Shown here: piece by piece, positions 26,676-34,153 of the stretch
Layout: every line of letters begins with the position of its first letter
Numbering within the stretch: the first letter of the stretch is position 1
From: Paludibacteraceae bacterium
GTDB taxonomy: Bacteria; Bacteroidota; Bacteroidia; Bacteroidales; Paludibacteraceae
Length of the DNA stretch: 64,000 nt
Direction of reading: 5' to 3'
Assembly: GCA_017550335.1 (NCBI GenBank)
Contig: JAFZPM010000014.1
Coordinates: 186,001 to 250,000 of the forward strand
Notes under the pieces: generated by a model
What the model was told of the DNA's origin: nothing
Databases searched by the model: none
What the model saw: only the letters and a program-made list of their open reading frames with translations
Position numbers and translations under genes: made by a program

Positions 26676-27902
26676 CTAAGCGGTTTTCCGCCCCATATAC
26701 TTCGTCGGGAACCAGGAAATAAGCAATCCTATCAGCAAGGAAGAGAGCAGGACAACGAGCACATCCGAAAGACTGATGCTAATAGGATAAGCGTCGACGA
26801 CGAATCCGCCCTCTTCACCATTGCCCAGCTTGATGATCCCCAGCCACTTCTGCAAGCCGCAAAGGGTCAACCCCACAGTGACACCGACAATCGTGCCGAA
26901 CACGGATATCAGCCAACCCTCCAACAGGAAGACCTGACGGACGAAACTGTCCGTGGCCCCCATATTACGCAACGTATCGATATCCTCCTTCTTCTCCAGG
27001 ATCAACATGGTGAGCGAACCCACGAGATTGAACACGGCTATCAGCAGGATAAAAACTAAAATAAGGAAAGAAATCCACTTCTCGACCTTCATCATCCGAT
27101 AGAAATCCTCATGCTGTTGTTTCTTCCCCTGCACCTTGAACGACGGTCCCAATGTCTCGGACACCACACGCAAAGCCTCGTCCACATCGACACCCGTCCT
27201 CAACTTGAGTTCCAACGAGGTGACCTCATCCTCCGCATAGCCCAGGAGTCTCCGGGCGAAAGAGATATCCACAAAAGCATATTTGGAGTCGATCTCCAAC
27301 TGGTTGGTCCCGTAAATACCCTCGACGAACAAGCGTTGCTCCTCGAAGCCCTTCTCAGGGTTCGCCAGATTGATCTTCACGTCATGTTTAGGCACATACA
27401 ATGAGACCGGTCGGGTAAAGCCCAACGCCACATCTATCTGATTGGCCAGCGCTCCTCCGATGATCATGCCGTATTCATCGTCTTCCCGCAAGACAAACTG
27501 CCCCACCTGCATCACCTCGTTCACATTCGTCAGCCGGGCATATTCGTCGGAGACACCCTTCACCGTGACCATCGTCTGCCGCTCATCATTCCGTATCAAA
27601 GCATTCTCCTCCATGACGTCGCAGGAGACCTCCACGAAATCGAGGGACTTCACCTTTTGGATACGCTCATCCGAAACGCTGAAACTCTTTCCTTCGACCA
27701 CGGTGATCCTGACATCCGGGTCGAAGGCATTGAACAGATCCTGGATCAGCTGTTGGAAGCCATTGTAGCCAGAGAGCACACAAATCAGGGCCATCGTCGC
27801 CACACAAATGCCACCTGCGCAAATGGCCGAGATGACATTGATGGCATTATGGTCTTTGCGTGAGAAAAGATATCTTAAAGCTATGAATAACTGTAGCTTC
27901 AT
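26676..27902 (-). CDS. Lipoprotein-releasing ABC permease (LolC/LolE-like)
   Basis: 408 residues with the MacB/FtsX layout: one helix near the N-terminus (AINVISAICAGGICVATMALICV), a large periplasmic domain (about 45-260), and three C-terminal helices with the conserved KKEDIDTLRNMGATDSFVRQVFLLEG loop that contacts the ATPase. It should pull lipoproteins from the inner membrane for transfer to LolA. Its ATPase partner is probably the lolD gene at 41187-41843, which lies far away. The start overlaps the rbfA stop by 4 nt. LolC and LolE cannot be told apart here; a homodimeric LolCE form is possible. Confidence 0.88.
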   Translation of the reverse strand: MKLQLFIALRYLFSRKDHNAINVISAICAGGICVATMALICVLSGYNGFQQLIQDLFNAFDPDVRITVVEGKSFSVSDERIQKVKSLDFVEVSCDVMEENALIRNDERQTMVTVKGVSDEYARLTNVNEVMQVGQFVLREDDEYGMIIGGALANQIDVALGFTRPVSLYVPKHDVKINLANPEKGFEEQRLFVEGIYGTNQLEIDSKYAFVDISFARRLLGYAEDEVTSLELKLRTGVDVDEALRVVSETLGPSFKVQGKKQQHEDFYRMMKVEKWISFLILVFILLIAVFNLVGSLTMLILEKKEDIDTLRNMGATDSFVRQVFLLEGWLISVFGTIVGVTVGLTLCGLQKWLGIIKLGNGEEGGFVVDAYPISISLSDVLVVLLSSLLIGLLISWFPTKYMGRKTA

Positions 27903-28243
27903 TTCTTATCCAAGCCTAACAGGCGGTCAATATTCTCCAGATAGTCGAGCGAATCATCCAAATAGAAATGCAGCTCCGGCACCTGACGCAACTGGTGACG
28001 GGTACGTTGGGAAAGGTCATAGCGGATCGATTTCTGGGCCCCCTGAATCATCTCCAGGAACTCCGACTGTTTCTCACTAGGGAAAATGCTCAAATAGACC
28101 TTGGCGACACTAAGATCCGCAGAAACGGAAACAGAGGTCACGGATATCAGCACCCCACCCTGGGACTTCGTGAACTTCTGGAAAATATCGCCCAATTCCT
28201 TTTGGACAAGCCTATCTATCTTGTTTTTTCTTGTTGATTCCAT
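27899..28243 (-). CDS. rbfA: 30S ribosome-binding factor RbfA
   Basis: 114 residues, the usual size. The KH-type fold is recognisable from RTRKNKID-like N-terminus (MESTRKNKIDRLVQKELGDI), the middle VSADLSVAKVYLSIFP and the C-terminal LRQVPELHFYLDDSLDYLENIDRLL, which contains the near-universal PELHF motif. RbfA assists 16S rRNA 5'-end maturation and cold adaptation. It is first in the operon with the lipoprotein permease and trkH. Its promoter is back-to-back with that of dprA. Confidence 0.95.
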   Translation of the reverse strand: MESTRKNKIDRLVQKELGDIFQKFTKSQGGVLISVTSVSVSADLSVAKVYLSIFPSEKQSEFLEMIQGAQKSIRYDLSQRTRHQLRQVPELHFYLDDSLDYLENIDRLLGLDKK

Positions 28244-28264
28244 CGCATTCTAAACATTAATAAT

Positions 28265-28280
28265 TATCTTTGCAAAGGTA
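28265..28280. promoter_or_regulatory. Back-to-back -7 boxes for dprA and rbfA
   Basis: TATCTTTG (28265-28272, plus strand) abuts CAAAGGTA (28273-28280), which reads TACCTTTG on the minus strand. The two -7 boxes form a near-palindrome, so RNA polymerase can occupy only one at a time. No clear -33 TTG was found for either direction. Confidence 0.55.
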
Positions 28281-28355
28281 ATATAAAAATCGTATCTGTG
28301 GTAAAGCGGAGGCAAGACTACCAAAAATACGGAAATTTCTATTTGTTTAGACATC

Positions 28356-29468
28356 ATGGAACAAGATTTATTGTATCAGATCGCCTTGACGATGGCGAAG
28401 GGTGTGGGTACGCATACCATCAGGAAACTCGTCGCCACATTGGGCAGCGAGAAAGAGGTGATCCAATGCCCACGCAAGGATTTGGAGAACATACAGGGGA
28501 TTGGCACCGTGACCGCCAAAAGTATAAAAGACCCGATGCTCCTGAAACAGGCGGAAAAGGAGATCTCCTTTCTACGGAAAGCGGACGCGAAAGCGATTCC
28601 CTTCAGTAGCGAAGAGTACCCCCAACGGATGAGGGAGTGCGTCGATGCGCCCTACATCCTCTACACGAAAGGAAAGATGTCAATGAACGGAGGCCACTCC
28701 ATCGGGATCGTCGGCACCCGAAAAATGACCCCCTACGGGAAAAACATCTGCGAGGATATCGTATCCTCATTGGCTCACAAATACCCGGACCTGAACGTCA
28801 TCAGCGGACTCGCCTACGGAGTGGACGGATGCGCCCACAAAAAGGCAGTGGACCTAGGCATCCAGACCATCGGCGTGGTCGGCCACGGGCTCGACATGCT
28901 ATACCCCGCAAGGCACAGAGCCTTATCCTACAAGATGATGGAAAGAGGCGGCATCGTGACGGAATTCCGCTCAGGATGCATCGTGGACAAGAAGAACTTC
29001 GTGTCGCGCAACCGAATCATCGCAGGCATGTGCGACGTCATCCTCGTCGTGGAGTCCGGAGAGAAGGGAGGAGCTCTCTTCACCGCCGAATTCGCCAACT
29101 CGTACAACAAGGACGTGTGCGCCATACCCGGACGGATAGGAGACCTCTATTCCGCAGGATGCAACAAGCTCATAAAGAATAACCAGGCGACCATGGTGGA
29201 GAGTGCGGAGGAGATCGAGCAACTCATGAACTGGGACATCATGGAGAAAGAGCAAACCGATCTGAGCATCTCCAGATTCATGCAACTGACCGATCAAGAG
29301 AAGATTATCGTCGAAGCTCTACAAATAGATGAGAGGATGGACATGAATCAGTTGGTGAGGAAGACACAGATACCGTTCGGACAATTATCTTCCCTGTTAT
29401 TCGACATGGAGATGAAGGACCTAGTCTGTTCGGCGCCAGGGAATAGCTACTTCCTTTCAAAGCATTGA
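28356..29468 (+). CDS. dprA: DNA-processing protein DprA (Smf)
   Basis: 370 residues. It has an N-terminal helix-hairpin-helix/SAM-like region (about 1-65), the Rossmann-like DNA-binding domain with GIVGTRKMTPYGK, SGLAYGVDGCAH, IGVVGHGLD and the conserved SRNRIIAGMCDVILVVE, and a C-terminal winged helix (about 310-370). DprA loads RecA on incoming single-stranded DNA during natural transformation. Its presence does not prove competence. It is a single gene divergent from rbfA. Confidence 0.95.
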   Translation: MEQDLLYQIALTMAKGVGTHTIRKLVATLGSEKEVIQCPRKDLENIQGIGTVTAKSIKDPMLLKQAEKEISFLRKADAKAIPFSSEEYPQRMRECVDAPYILYTKGKMSMNGGHSIGIVGTRKMTPYGKNICEDIVSSLAHKYPDLNVISGLAYGVDGCAHKKAVDLGIQTIGVVGHGLDMLYPARHRALSYKMMERGGIVTEFRSGCIVDKKNFVSRNRIIAGMCDVILVVESGEKGGALFTAEFANSYNKDVCAIPGRIGDLYSAGCNKLIKNNQATMVESAEEIEQLMNWDIMEKEQTDLSISRFMQLTDQEKIIVEALQIDERMDMNQLVRKTQIPFGQLSSLLFDMEMKDLVCSAPGNSYFLSKH

Positions 29469-29470
29469 CA

Positions 29471-29511
29471 AAAAAACGGGGGGCGTTGTGAGATTACCCA
29501 ACGTCCCCCGC
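29471..29511 (-). terminator. Terminator after the TonB-domain gene
   Basis: A 12-bp stem with one G-T pair (29478-29489 with 29500-29511). On the minus strand it is followed by TTTTTTT (29477-29471). It lies 20 nt after the minus-strand gene ending at 29532 and just after dprA on the other side. Confidence 0.8.
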
Positions 29512-29531
29512 GATATTCACATGAAACATGC

Positions 29532-29921
29532 CTACTTCTCTAAAACTTTATTAGGCAAGTGAAAAACTATCGGCAACGTCAATGAAGTCCTAACTTCTTT
29601 GCCATCCTTCATCGCAGGTGTCCACTTCGGCATGTTGCGCACCACACGCATCGCCTCCTCGTCCAAGATGGAGGAAACACCCTTCTCCACCTTCACATTT
29701 TGAATGGAACCATCCTTCTCAACCACAAACGAGACAAATACTTTGCCTATCTCGTTGTTCTTCATGGCCGATTCGGGATATGTCACGTTGGTTTGCAAAT
29801 AACTCGCCAACGCATCGTTTCCTCCCGGGAATGAAGCCGTTCTATCCGATGCGAACGAAAAAGCGGCACAGCACACAAAGGCGAAAAAAGCCCAAACTGT
29901 TTTCCAATTAAAACGTTTCAT
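29532..29921 (-). CDS. Stand-alone exported TonB C-terminal domain protein
   Basis: 129 residues from the ATG at 29921 (a second start three codons upstream is possible). A signal peptide (cleaved near SFAS-D) leads straight into a TonB C-terminal domain: YPESAMKNNEIGKVFVSFVVEKDGSI, VSSILDEEAMRVVRNMPKWTPAMKDGKEV and a final LPIVFHL strand. Normal TonB proteins have an inner-membrane helix and a long proline-rich spacer before this domain; both are missing. It could therefore not transmit ExbBD energy in the usual way and may act as a free periplasmic binder of TonB boxes or another partner. It follows the kinase-like gene by 23 nt. Confidence 0.85.
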   Translation of the reverse strand: MKRFNWKTVWAFFAFVCCAAFSFASDRTASFPGGNDALASYLQTNVTYPESAMKNNEIGKVFVSFVVEKDGSIQNVKVEKGVSSILDEEAMRVVRNMPKWTPAMKDGKEVRTSLTLPIVFHLPNKVLEK

Positions 29922-29944
29922 AACAGTCATTGCACTTTAAAAGA

Positions 29945-31612
29945 TTAATAAGAGAACGTACTGCCACCCAGGAACTCGCGCAAGAGCGAGGTGAACGGAA
30001 TCTCCGTCTCCTGGATAGGACTGAAATACTTCAGGAAGTTCTGCAGCCTATGCACTTCGGAATACTCCACGCAATTCTGAGGAACCTCCATCAAGATCGG
30101 CTCAGCGAACTTCTTCAAGACACTAAGCTCGAAGATCAGAGCCGAGTTGAACATCGCATCCGCATTCTCCTGATAAGGGAAGATCCACTTCTCCTCACCA
30201 GCGTTCACCTTCGGCCAGCGGCTGATGGTGTCGAGCGCGGAATAGCCACGGTACTTATAGTCTCGGATGATACGGCGGAGCAATCGGTTGTCCGTCGTCG
30301 GTATCCAGTTATGATTATCGAACGAGATGGTCGTCAACGCAGAGACATAGACCTTGAATTTGCGCTCCGCAGGGATTTCCGAAGTGAGGGTCGGATTCAA
30401 GGCATGGATGCCCTCCACCACCAAGATATCATTCGGTCCCAGTTTAATCGTATTGCCTCTGTATTCTCGCTGTCCCGTCTCGAAATTGAACGTAGGGAGG
30501 CTCACCTCCTCACCCGCCAGCATCTTCTTCAGATGGTCATTGAAAAGCTCCAAATCGAGCGCATAGAGAGACTCAAAGTCATAGTCGCCATGCTCATCCC
30601 GTGGAGTCTTGTCGCGTGACACGAAGTAATCGTCCATCGAGAGAGGCGTAGGCCGCCTTCCATTCACCGCGAGAGCAATACTCAGGCGCTTACTGAAAGT
30701 GGTTTTACCAGAAGAGGAAGGCCCCGAAACCAAGACCAGTTTCACTGTGCCTCGCTCACAGATATCATCCGCTATCTTCGTGATCTTCTTCTCCTGCAAG
30801 GCTTCCGCGATCTTGATCACATCAGACATGACACGCTTCTTCTGTATCAACGAATTCATGTTCCCCACATTGCTGAGACCCATGATCTCATTCCATTCGG
30901 TATACTCGCTGAAGGTGCCGAACAACTTGTCCTGGTTCACCTCCTCGCTCAGTTTCTTCGTGTCTTTCCTATCCGGCACGCGGAGGAACATTCCGTCCTT
31001 ATAAGGGGTCAGGTCGAAGACATCCACATAGCCCGTGGAAGGAGCCAAAGGACCGATGTACCAATCCATCAGGCCATCCAACTCATAGACCTTCGTATAC
31101 AATTCGCCCAAGGACTTCAACAGAAGGGAGACATCGGTAGCCCCACGCTTCTCGAACGCGGCGATCGCCTCCTCGGTAGGGATCATCCTCATGACGAACG
31201 GATAATCCATCGCGATGATCTTCCTCATCTCCTCCTTGATACGCTCCGTCAACTCCGTGGTGATCTTCTGGTCCGACCTCAACAGCTTACAATAATAGCC
31301 GTTGGCGATCGGGTGGTCCAAACGGATCTCCGCCCCAGGGAACAAGGTGTAGAAAGCCTTGCACAGGATAAAAGACAACGAACGCACGTAGGCACGTCTA
31401 CCGGCAGGCACATCATTGCTCTGGAACTCTATTCTTTTCGGATTATATATCTTAAACTTCAAATCGCGCGTCACATTGTTCACCTGAACAACGAAAGGCT
31501 TCCCATTCAACGGCACATTCAAATCCTTGTATACATCCAACAAACTCGTACCCATAGGGTAGCTGTACTTCCTTTGCGTATTCACGCAAAAAACATCAAC
31601 CATGTTACTCAT
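29945..31612 (-). CDS. TGS / aminoacyl-tRNA-synthetase-editing-like domain fused to a uridine-kinase-like P-loop kinase
   Basis: 555 residues from the ATG at 31612; a TTG at 31618 and an ATG at 31603 are alternatives. Residues 1-70 look like a TGS/ubiquitin-like domain (YSYPMGTSLLDVYKDL). Residues 70-230 resemble the second additional domain of ThrRS/AlaRS (AEIRLDHPIANGYYC, FEKRGATDVSLLLKSLGE). The C-terminal half is a phosphoribulokinase/uridine kinase domain with Walker A SGPSSSGKTT and the PLSMDDYF and EGIHALNP motifs. Bacteroidetes proteins with this architecture are annotated as nucleoside kinases; the true substrate is uncertain. It is upstream of the TonB-domain gene in the same direction. 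Confidence 0.85.
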   Translation of the reverse strand: MSNMVDVFCVNTQRKYSYPMGTSLLDVYKDLNVPLNGKPFVVQVNNVTRDLKFKIYNPKRIEFQSNDVPAGRRAYVRSLSFILCKAFYTLFPGAEIRLDHPIANGYYCKLLRSDQKITTELTERIKEEMRKIIAMDYPFVMRMIPTEEAIAAFEKRGATDVSLLLKSLGELYTKVYELDGLMDWYIGPLAPSTGYVDVFDLTPYKDGMFLRVPDRKDTKKLSEEVNQDKLFGTFSEYTEWNEIMGLSNVGNMNSLIQKKRVMSDVIKIAEALQEKKITKIADDICERGTVKLVLVSGPSSSGKTTFSKRLSIALAVNGRRPTPLSMDDYFVSRDKTPRDEHGDYDFESLYALDLELFNDHLKKMLAGEEVSLPTFNFETGQREYRGNTIKLGPNDILVVEGIHALNPTLTSEIPAERKFKVYVSALTTISFDNHNWIPTTDNRLLRRIIRDYKYRGYSALDTISRWPKVNAGEEKWIFPYQENADAMFNSALIFELSVLKKFAEPILMEVPQNCVEYSEVHRLQNFLKYFSPIQETEIPFTSLLREFLGGSTFSY

Positions 31613-31658
31613 AATCAACTCTTTAATATATTCAACAAAAAGGACATCGTCCCTCCAC

Positions 31659-32147
31659 TCAGAATCCGGACTGATATAAATCGAACTCCTTCATAAAGGC
31701 CTTCATGTTATCCAAGAAAACCTTTTCCTTCTCAGCGGACCGTAATGCGAAATCCGACTTCAACGACTTCACCTGAGCCTCCACATCCTCGTCATTTCCA
31801 CCAGTCATAATGGCATCCATCACCGGAGGGAAATCATTATCGTAAAACGAGACATACGTGGAAACAAAATCCACCGCCGACTGACGCAACGCATCATTCC
31901 CGCTACACTCCGACATGCCTTGAAGGGTCTTCAGCGAAGTATTGGCCGCAGAATGCGCATCCGCATAAGCATCAACCATCTTCACCATCTTCACTGAATC
32001 AATCGGGGAAGAGAGTGTCTCCGCAAAGCGGTTATACGCCTGCACTACAGAAGTAACCTCCGACGAGACCTTCTCGAAATAATCCGCTGGAACGGTACAA
32101 GCCACCATCGAAAACGCCAGCACGAGTCCTAAAAATAAATTTCTCAT
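31659..32147 (-). CDS. Small helical lipoprotein of unknown function
   Basis: 162 residues. The signal peptide ends in a lipobox (SMVAC, Cys at residue 17). The mature part is predicted mostly helical and contains no motif that I recognise. No acidic run follows the Cys, so surface export is not indicated. It lies 46 nt upstream of the kinase-like gene on the same strand and could share its transcript. It begins in an AT-rich region that also serves nadB on the other strand. Confidence 0.7.
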   Translation of the reverse strand: MRNLFLGLVLAFSMVACTVPADYFEKVSSEVTSVVQAYNRFAETLSSPIDSVKMVKMVDAYADAHSAANTSLKTLQGMSECSGNDALRQSAVDFVSTYVSFYDNDFPPVMDAIMTGGNDEDVEAQVKSLKSDFALRSAEKEKVFLDNMKAFMKEFDLYQSGF

Positions 32148-32263
32148 TAATCTTCAATAATTAAACTCAACATTTATAGCGTGCTATTACTATCGCATGC
32201 ATAAAGATATAAAAACTTATGAAAAAAAAAAGCATTCATGAAGATTTTGATACAAAAGAAAAT

Positions 32264-32271
32264 TAAATTTG
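32264..32271 (+). promoter_or_regulatory. Candidate nadB -7 box
   Basis: TAAATTTG lies 41 nt upstream of the nadB ATG. The nearest TTG (32247-32249) is only 14 nt before it, which is too short, so only the -7 element is supported. Confidence 0.45.
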
Positions 32272-32312
32272 TAATACAATAGAGAAAAAGAGTATAAAAA
32301 CACACAAGGTAT

Positions 32313-33947
32313 ATGACGAAAAAATATGATTTCTTAGTTATCGGCTCCGGCATCGCAGGCATGAGTTTCGCCCTGAAGGTGGCCCACAAAGGCAAAGTCG
32401 CCATCTTATGCAAGACCGAAATGGAGGAAGCGAACACGCACTACGCACAAGGTGGCGTGGCTTCCGTGACTAAACCAACCGACGAATTCGAGCACCACGT
32501 GATCGACACCCTCATAGCAGGTGACGGTATCTGCGACGAAGCGGTCGTACGCAAAGTGGTGGAGGGCGCACCTGAACAGATCAAGCAACTGGTATCTTGG
32601 GGCGTCGATTTTGACAAGAACGAGAAAGGAGATTATGACCTGCACAAAGAGGGCGGACACTCCGACTTCCGTATCCTGCACCACAAGGACAACACAGGCG
32701 AGGAGATCCAAAAGAGTCTGATCAAGGCGGTCAAGAGCCACCCGAACATCGATGTCTACGACCAACACTTCGCCATCGAGATCATCACGCAGCACCATTT
32801 GGGACAACTGGTGAAGCACACCACCCCGAACATCGAGTGCTACGGAGCTTATGTCCTGGACATCCGCACCAACCATGTGCATACCTTCCTCTCGAAGATC
32901 ACCATGATGGCTACGGGCGGTATCGGCAACATCTACCAGACAACAACCAACCCACCGGTAGCCACGGGCGACGGTATCTCCATGGTCTACCGCGCCAAGG
33001 GATTGGTGGAGGATATGGAGTTCGTGCAATTCCACCCTACCGCGCTCTATCATCCGGGCGACCGTCCTTCCTTCCTCATCACGGAGGCGATGCGCGGCTA
33101 CGGAGGTATCCTGCGCAACAAGAAGGGCGAAGCCTTCATGAAGAAATACGACTCCAGAGGTTCTCTCGCACCGCGCGATGTCGTCGCCCGCGCCATAGAC
33201 AACGAGATGAAGATCACGGGTGACGAGCATGTCTTCCTCGATGTGACGCACAAGGACCCAGAGACCACGAAAAGGGAGTACCCGACCATCTACAACAAAT
33301 GCCTCTCCATCGGCATCGACATCACCAAGGACTATATTCCTGTAGCACCGGCGGCACACTACCTCTGCGGAGGAATCAAGGTGGACATGAACGCCAGAAC
33401 CAGCATCCACAACCTCTATGCGGCAGGCGAATGCTCCCGCACTGGCTTGCACGGCGCCAACCGTCTGGCTTCCAACTCCCTCATCGAGGCGGTGGTCTAT
33501 GCCGACGCGGCCGCGAAGGATGCGCTCAAATACCTGCCAGCCATCTCATGGAACGAGGAGATCCCGGAGTGGAACGATGAAGGAACATCCCTCAACGAGG
33601 AGATGGTGCTCATCACCCAAAGCGAAAAGGAGGTGAACCAGATCATGAACGCCTACGTGGGCATCGTACGGTCTAACCTGCGTCTGAAAAGAGCCTACGA
33701 CCGTCTGGAAATACTCTACAGGGAAACGGAAAACCTATTCCAAAGATCCGTCGTCTCCAAAGAGATATGTGAACTGAGAAATATCATCAACACGGCATAC
33801 CTGGTCATCAAGGCCGCTTCGCAGCGGAAAGAGAGCCGAGGACTGCACTACACGATAGATTATCCGAAGAAGAATTCGCACATGAACCTCTACGACACGG
33901 ACGAACTACTTCGCATGGGTGAGAGCCAGAACAACCAAAAGGAGTAG
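32313..33947 (+). CDS. nadB: L-aspartate oxidase
   Basis: 544 residues. The FAD-binding N-terminus FLVIGSGIAGMSFALKVA, the NadB-typical ANTHYAQGGVASV stretch, MATGGIGNIYQTTTNPPVATGDG, and HGANRLASNSLIEAVVYAD show the succinate dehydrogenase/fumarate reductase flavoprotein family in its NadB branch. It oxidises L-aspartate to iminoaspartate, the first step of NAD synthesis; in anaerobes fumarate can be the electron acceptor. nadA and nadC are not nearby. The 3' end overlaps the opposing zinc-ribbon gene by 42 nt. Confidence 0.95.
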   Translation: MTKKYDFLVIGSGIAGMSFALKVAHKGKVAILCKTEMEEANTHYAQGGVASVTKPTDEFEHHVIDTLIAGDGICDEAVVRKVVEGAPEQIKQLVSWGVDFDKNEKGDYDLHKEGGHSDFRILHHKDNTGEEIQKSLIKAVKSHPNIDVYDQHFAIEIITQHHLGQLVKHTTPNIECYGAYVLDIRTNHVHTFLSKITMMATGGIGNIYQTTTNPPVATGDGISMVYRAKGLVEDMEFVQFHPTALYHPGDRPSFLITEAMRGYGGILRNKKGEAFMKKYDSRGSLAPRDVVARAIDNEMKITGDEHVFLDVTHKDPETTKREYPTIYNKCLSIGIDITKDYIPVAPAAHYLCGGIKVDMNARTSIHNLYAAGECSRTGLHGANRLASNSLIEAVVYADAAAKDALKYLPAISWNEEIPEWNDEGTSLNEEMVLITQSEKEVNQIMNAYVGIVRSNLRLKRAYDRLEILYRETENLFQRSVVSKEICELRNIINTAYLVIKAASQRKESRGLHYTIDYPKKNSHMNLYDTDELLRMGESQNNQKE

Positions 33948-34145
33948 GACGAGGAAAATCATACAACGATGGAAGAGGGGTAACTTGAAGCGTTTCCCCT
34001 CTTTCTTTTTGCTCGGGTCCAAATGCTCGGCACTGCCCTCCGCATTCGACGAGGAGGGTTGGCTCTTCTCGCCCACCTTACGCCCGCAACTCAAGCAATA
34101 CTTGGAGCCCTCAGGCAATTCCGTTCCACAATTATAGCAACGCAT
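33906..34145 (-). CDS. Small zinc-ribbon membrane protein
   Basis: 79 residues. The N-terminus is a zinc ribbon with two CxxC knuckles (CYNCGTELPEGSKYCLSCG). A polar linker follows, and the protein ends in a single C-terminal transmembrane helix (MIFLVLLLLVVLAL). It is probably a tail-anchored inner-membrane protein with a cytoplasmic metal site. The gene starts 8 nt after the sulfatase gene and is the last of the murF-led unit. It overlaps nadB by 42 nt at the 3' end and contains the nadB terminator on its opposite strand. No function is known. Confidence 0.8.
   Translation of the reverse strand: MRCYNCGTELPEGSKYCLSCGRKVGEKSQPSSSNAEGSAEHLDPSKKKEGKRFKLPLFHRCMIFLVLLLLVVLALTHAK
33973..34010 (+). 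terminator. nadB terminator embedded in the opposing zinc-ribbon gene
   Basis: AAGAGGGG (33973-33980) pairs with CCCCTCTT (33996-34003), extended inward by AAC/GTT, and is followed by TCTTTTT. It begins 26 nt after the nadB stop and lies fully inside the zinc-ribbon coding sequence. Confidence 0.75.
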
Positions 34146-34153
34146 ATCGTATT

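Noticed and set aside
25517..26722. A 401-codon plus-strand frame opposite trkH
   Set aside because: It is entirely antisense to trkH, rich in His, Arg and Gln with no domain, and lies on the shadow strand of a well-supported membrane protein.
32406..33452. A 348-codon minus-strand frame opposite nadB
   Set aside because: The composition (Val, Asp, His, Arg-rich without structure) is typical of an antisense shadow; nadB is unambiguous.
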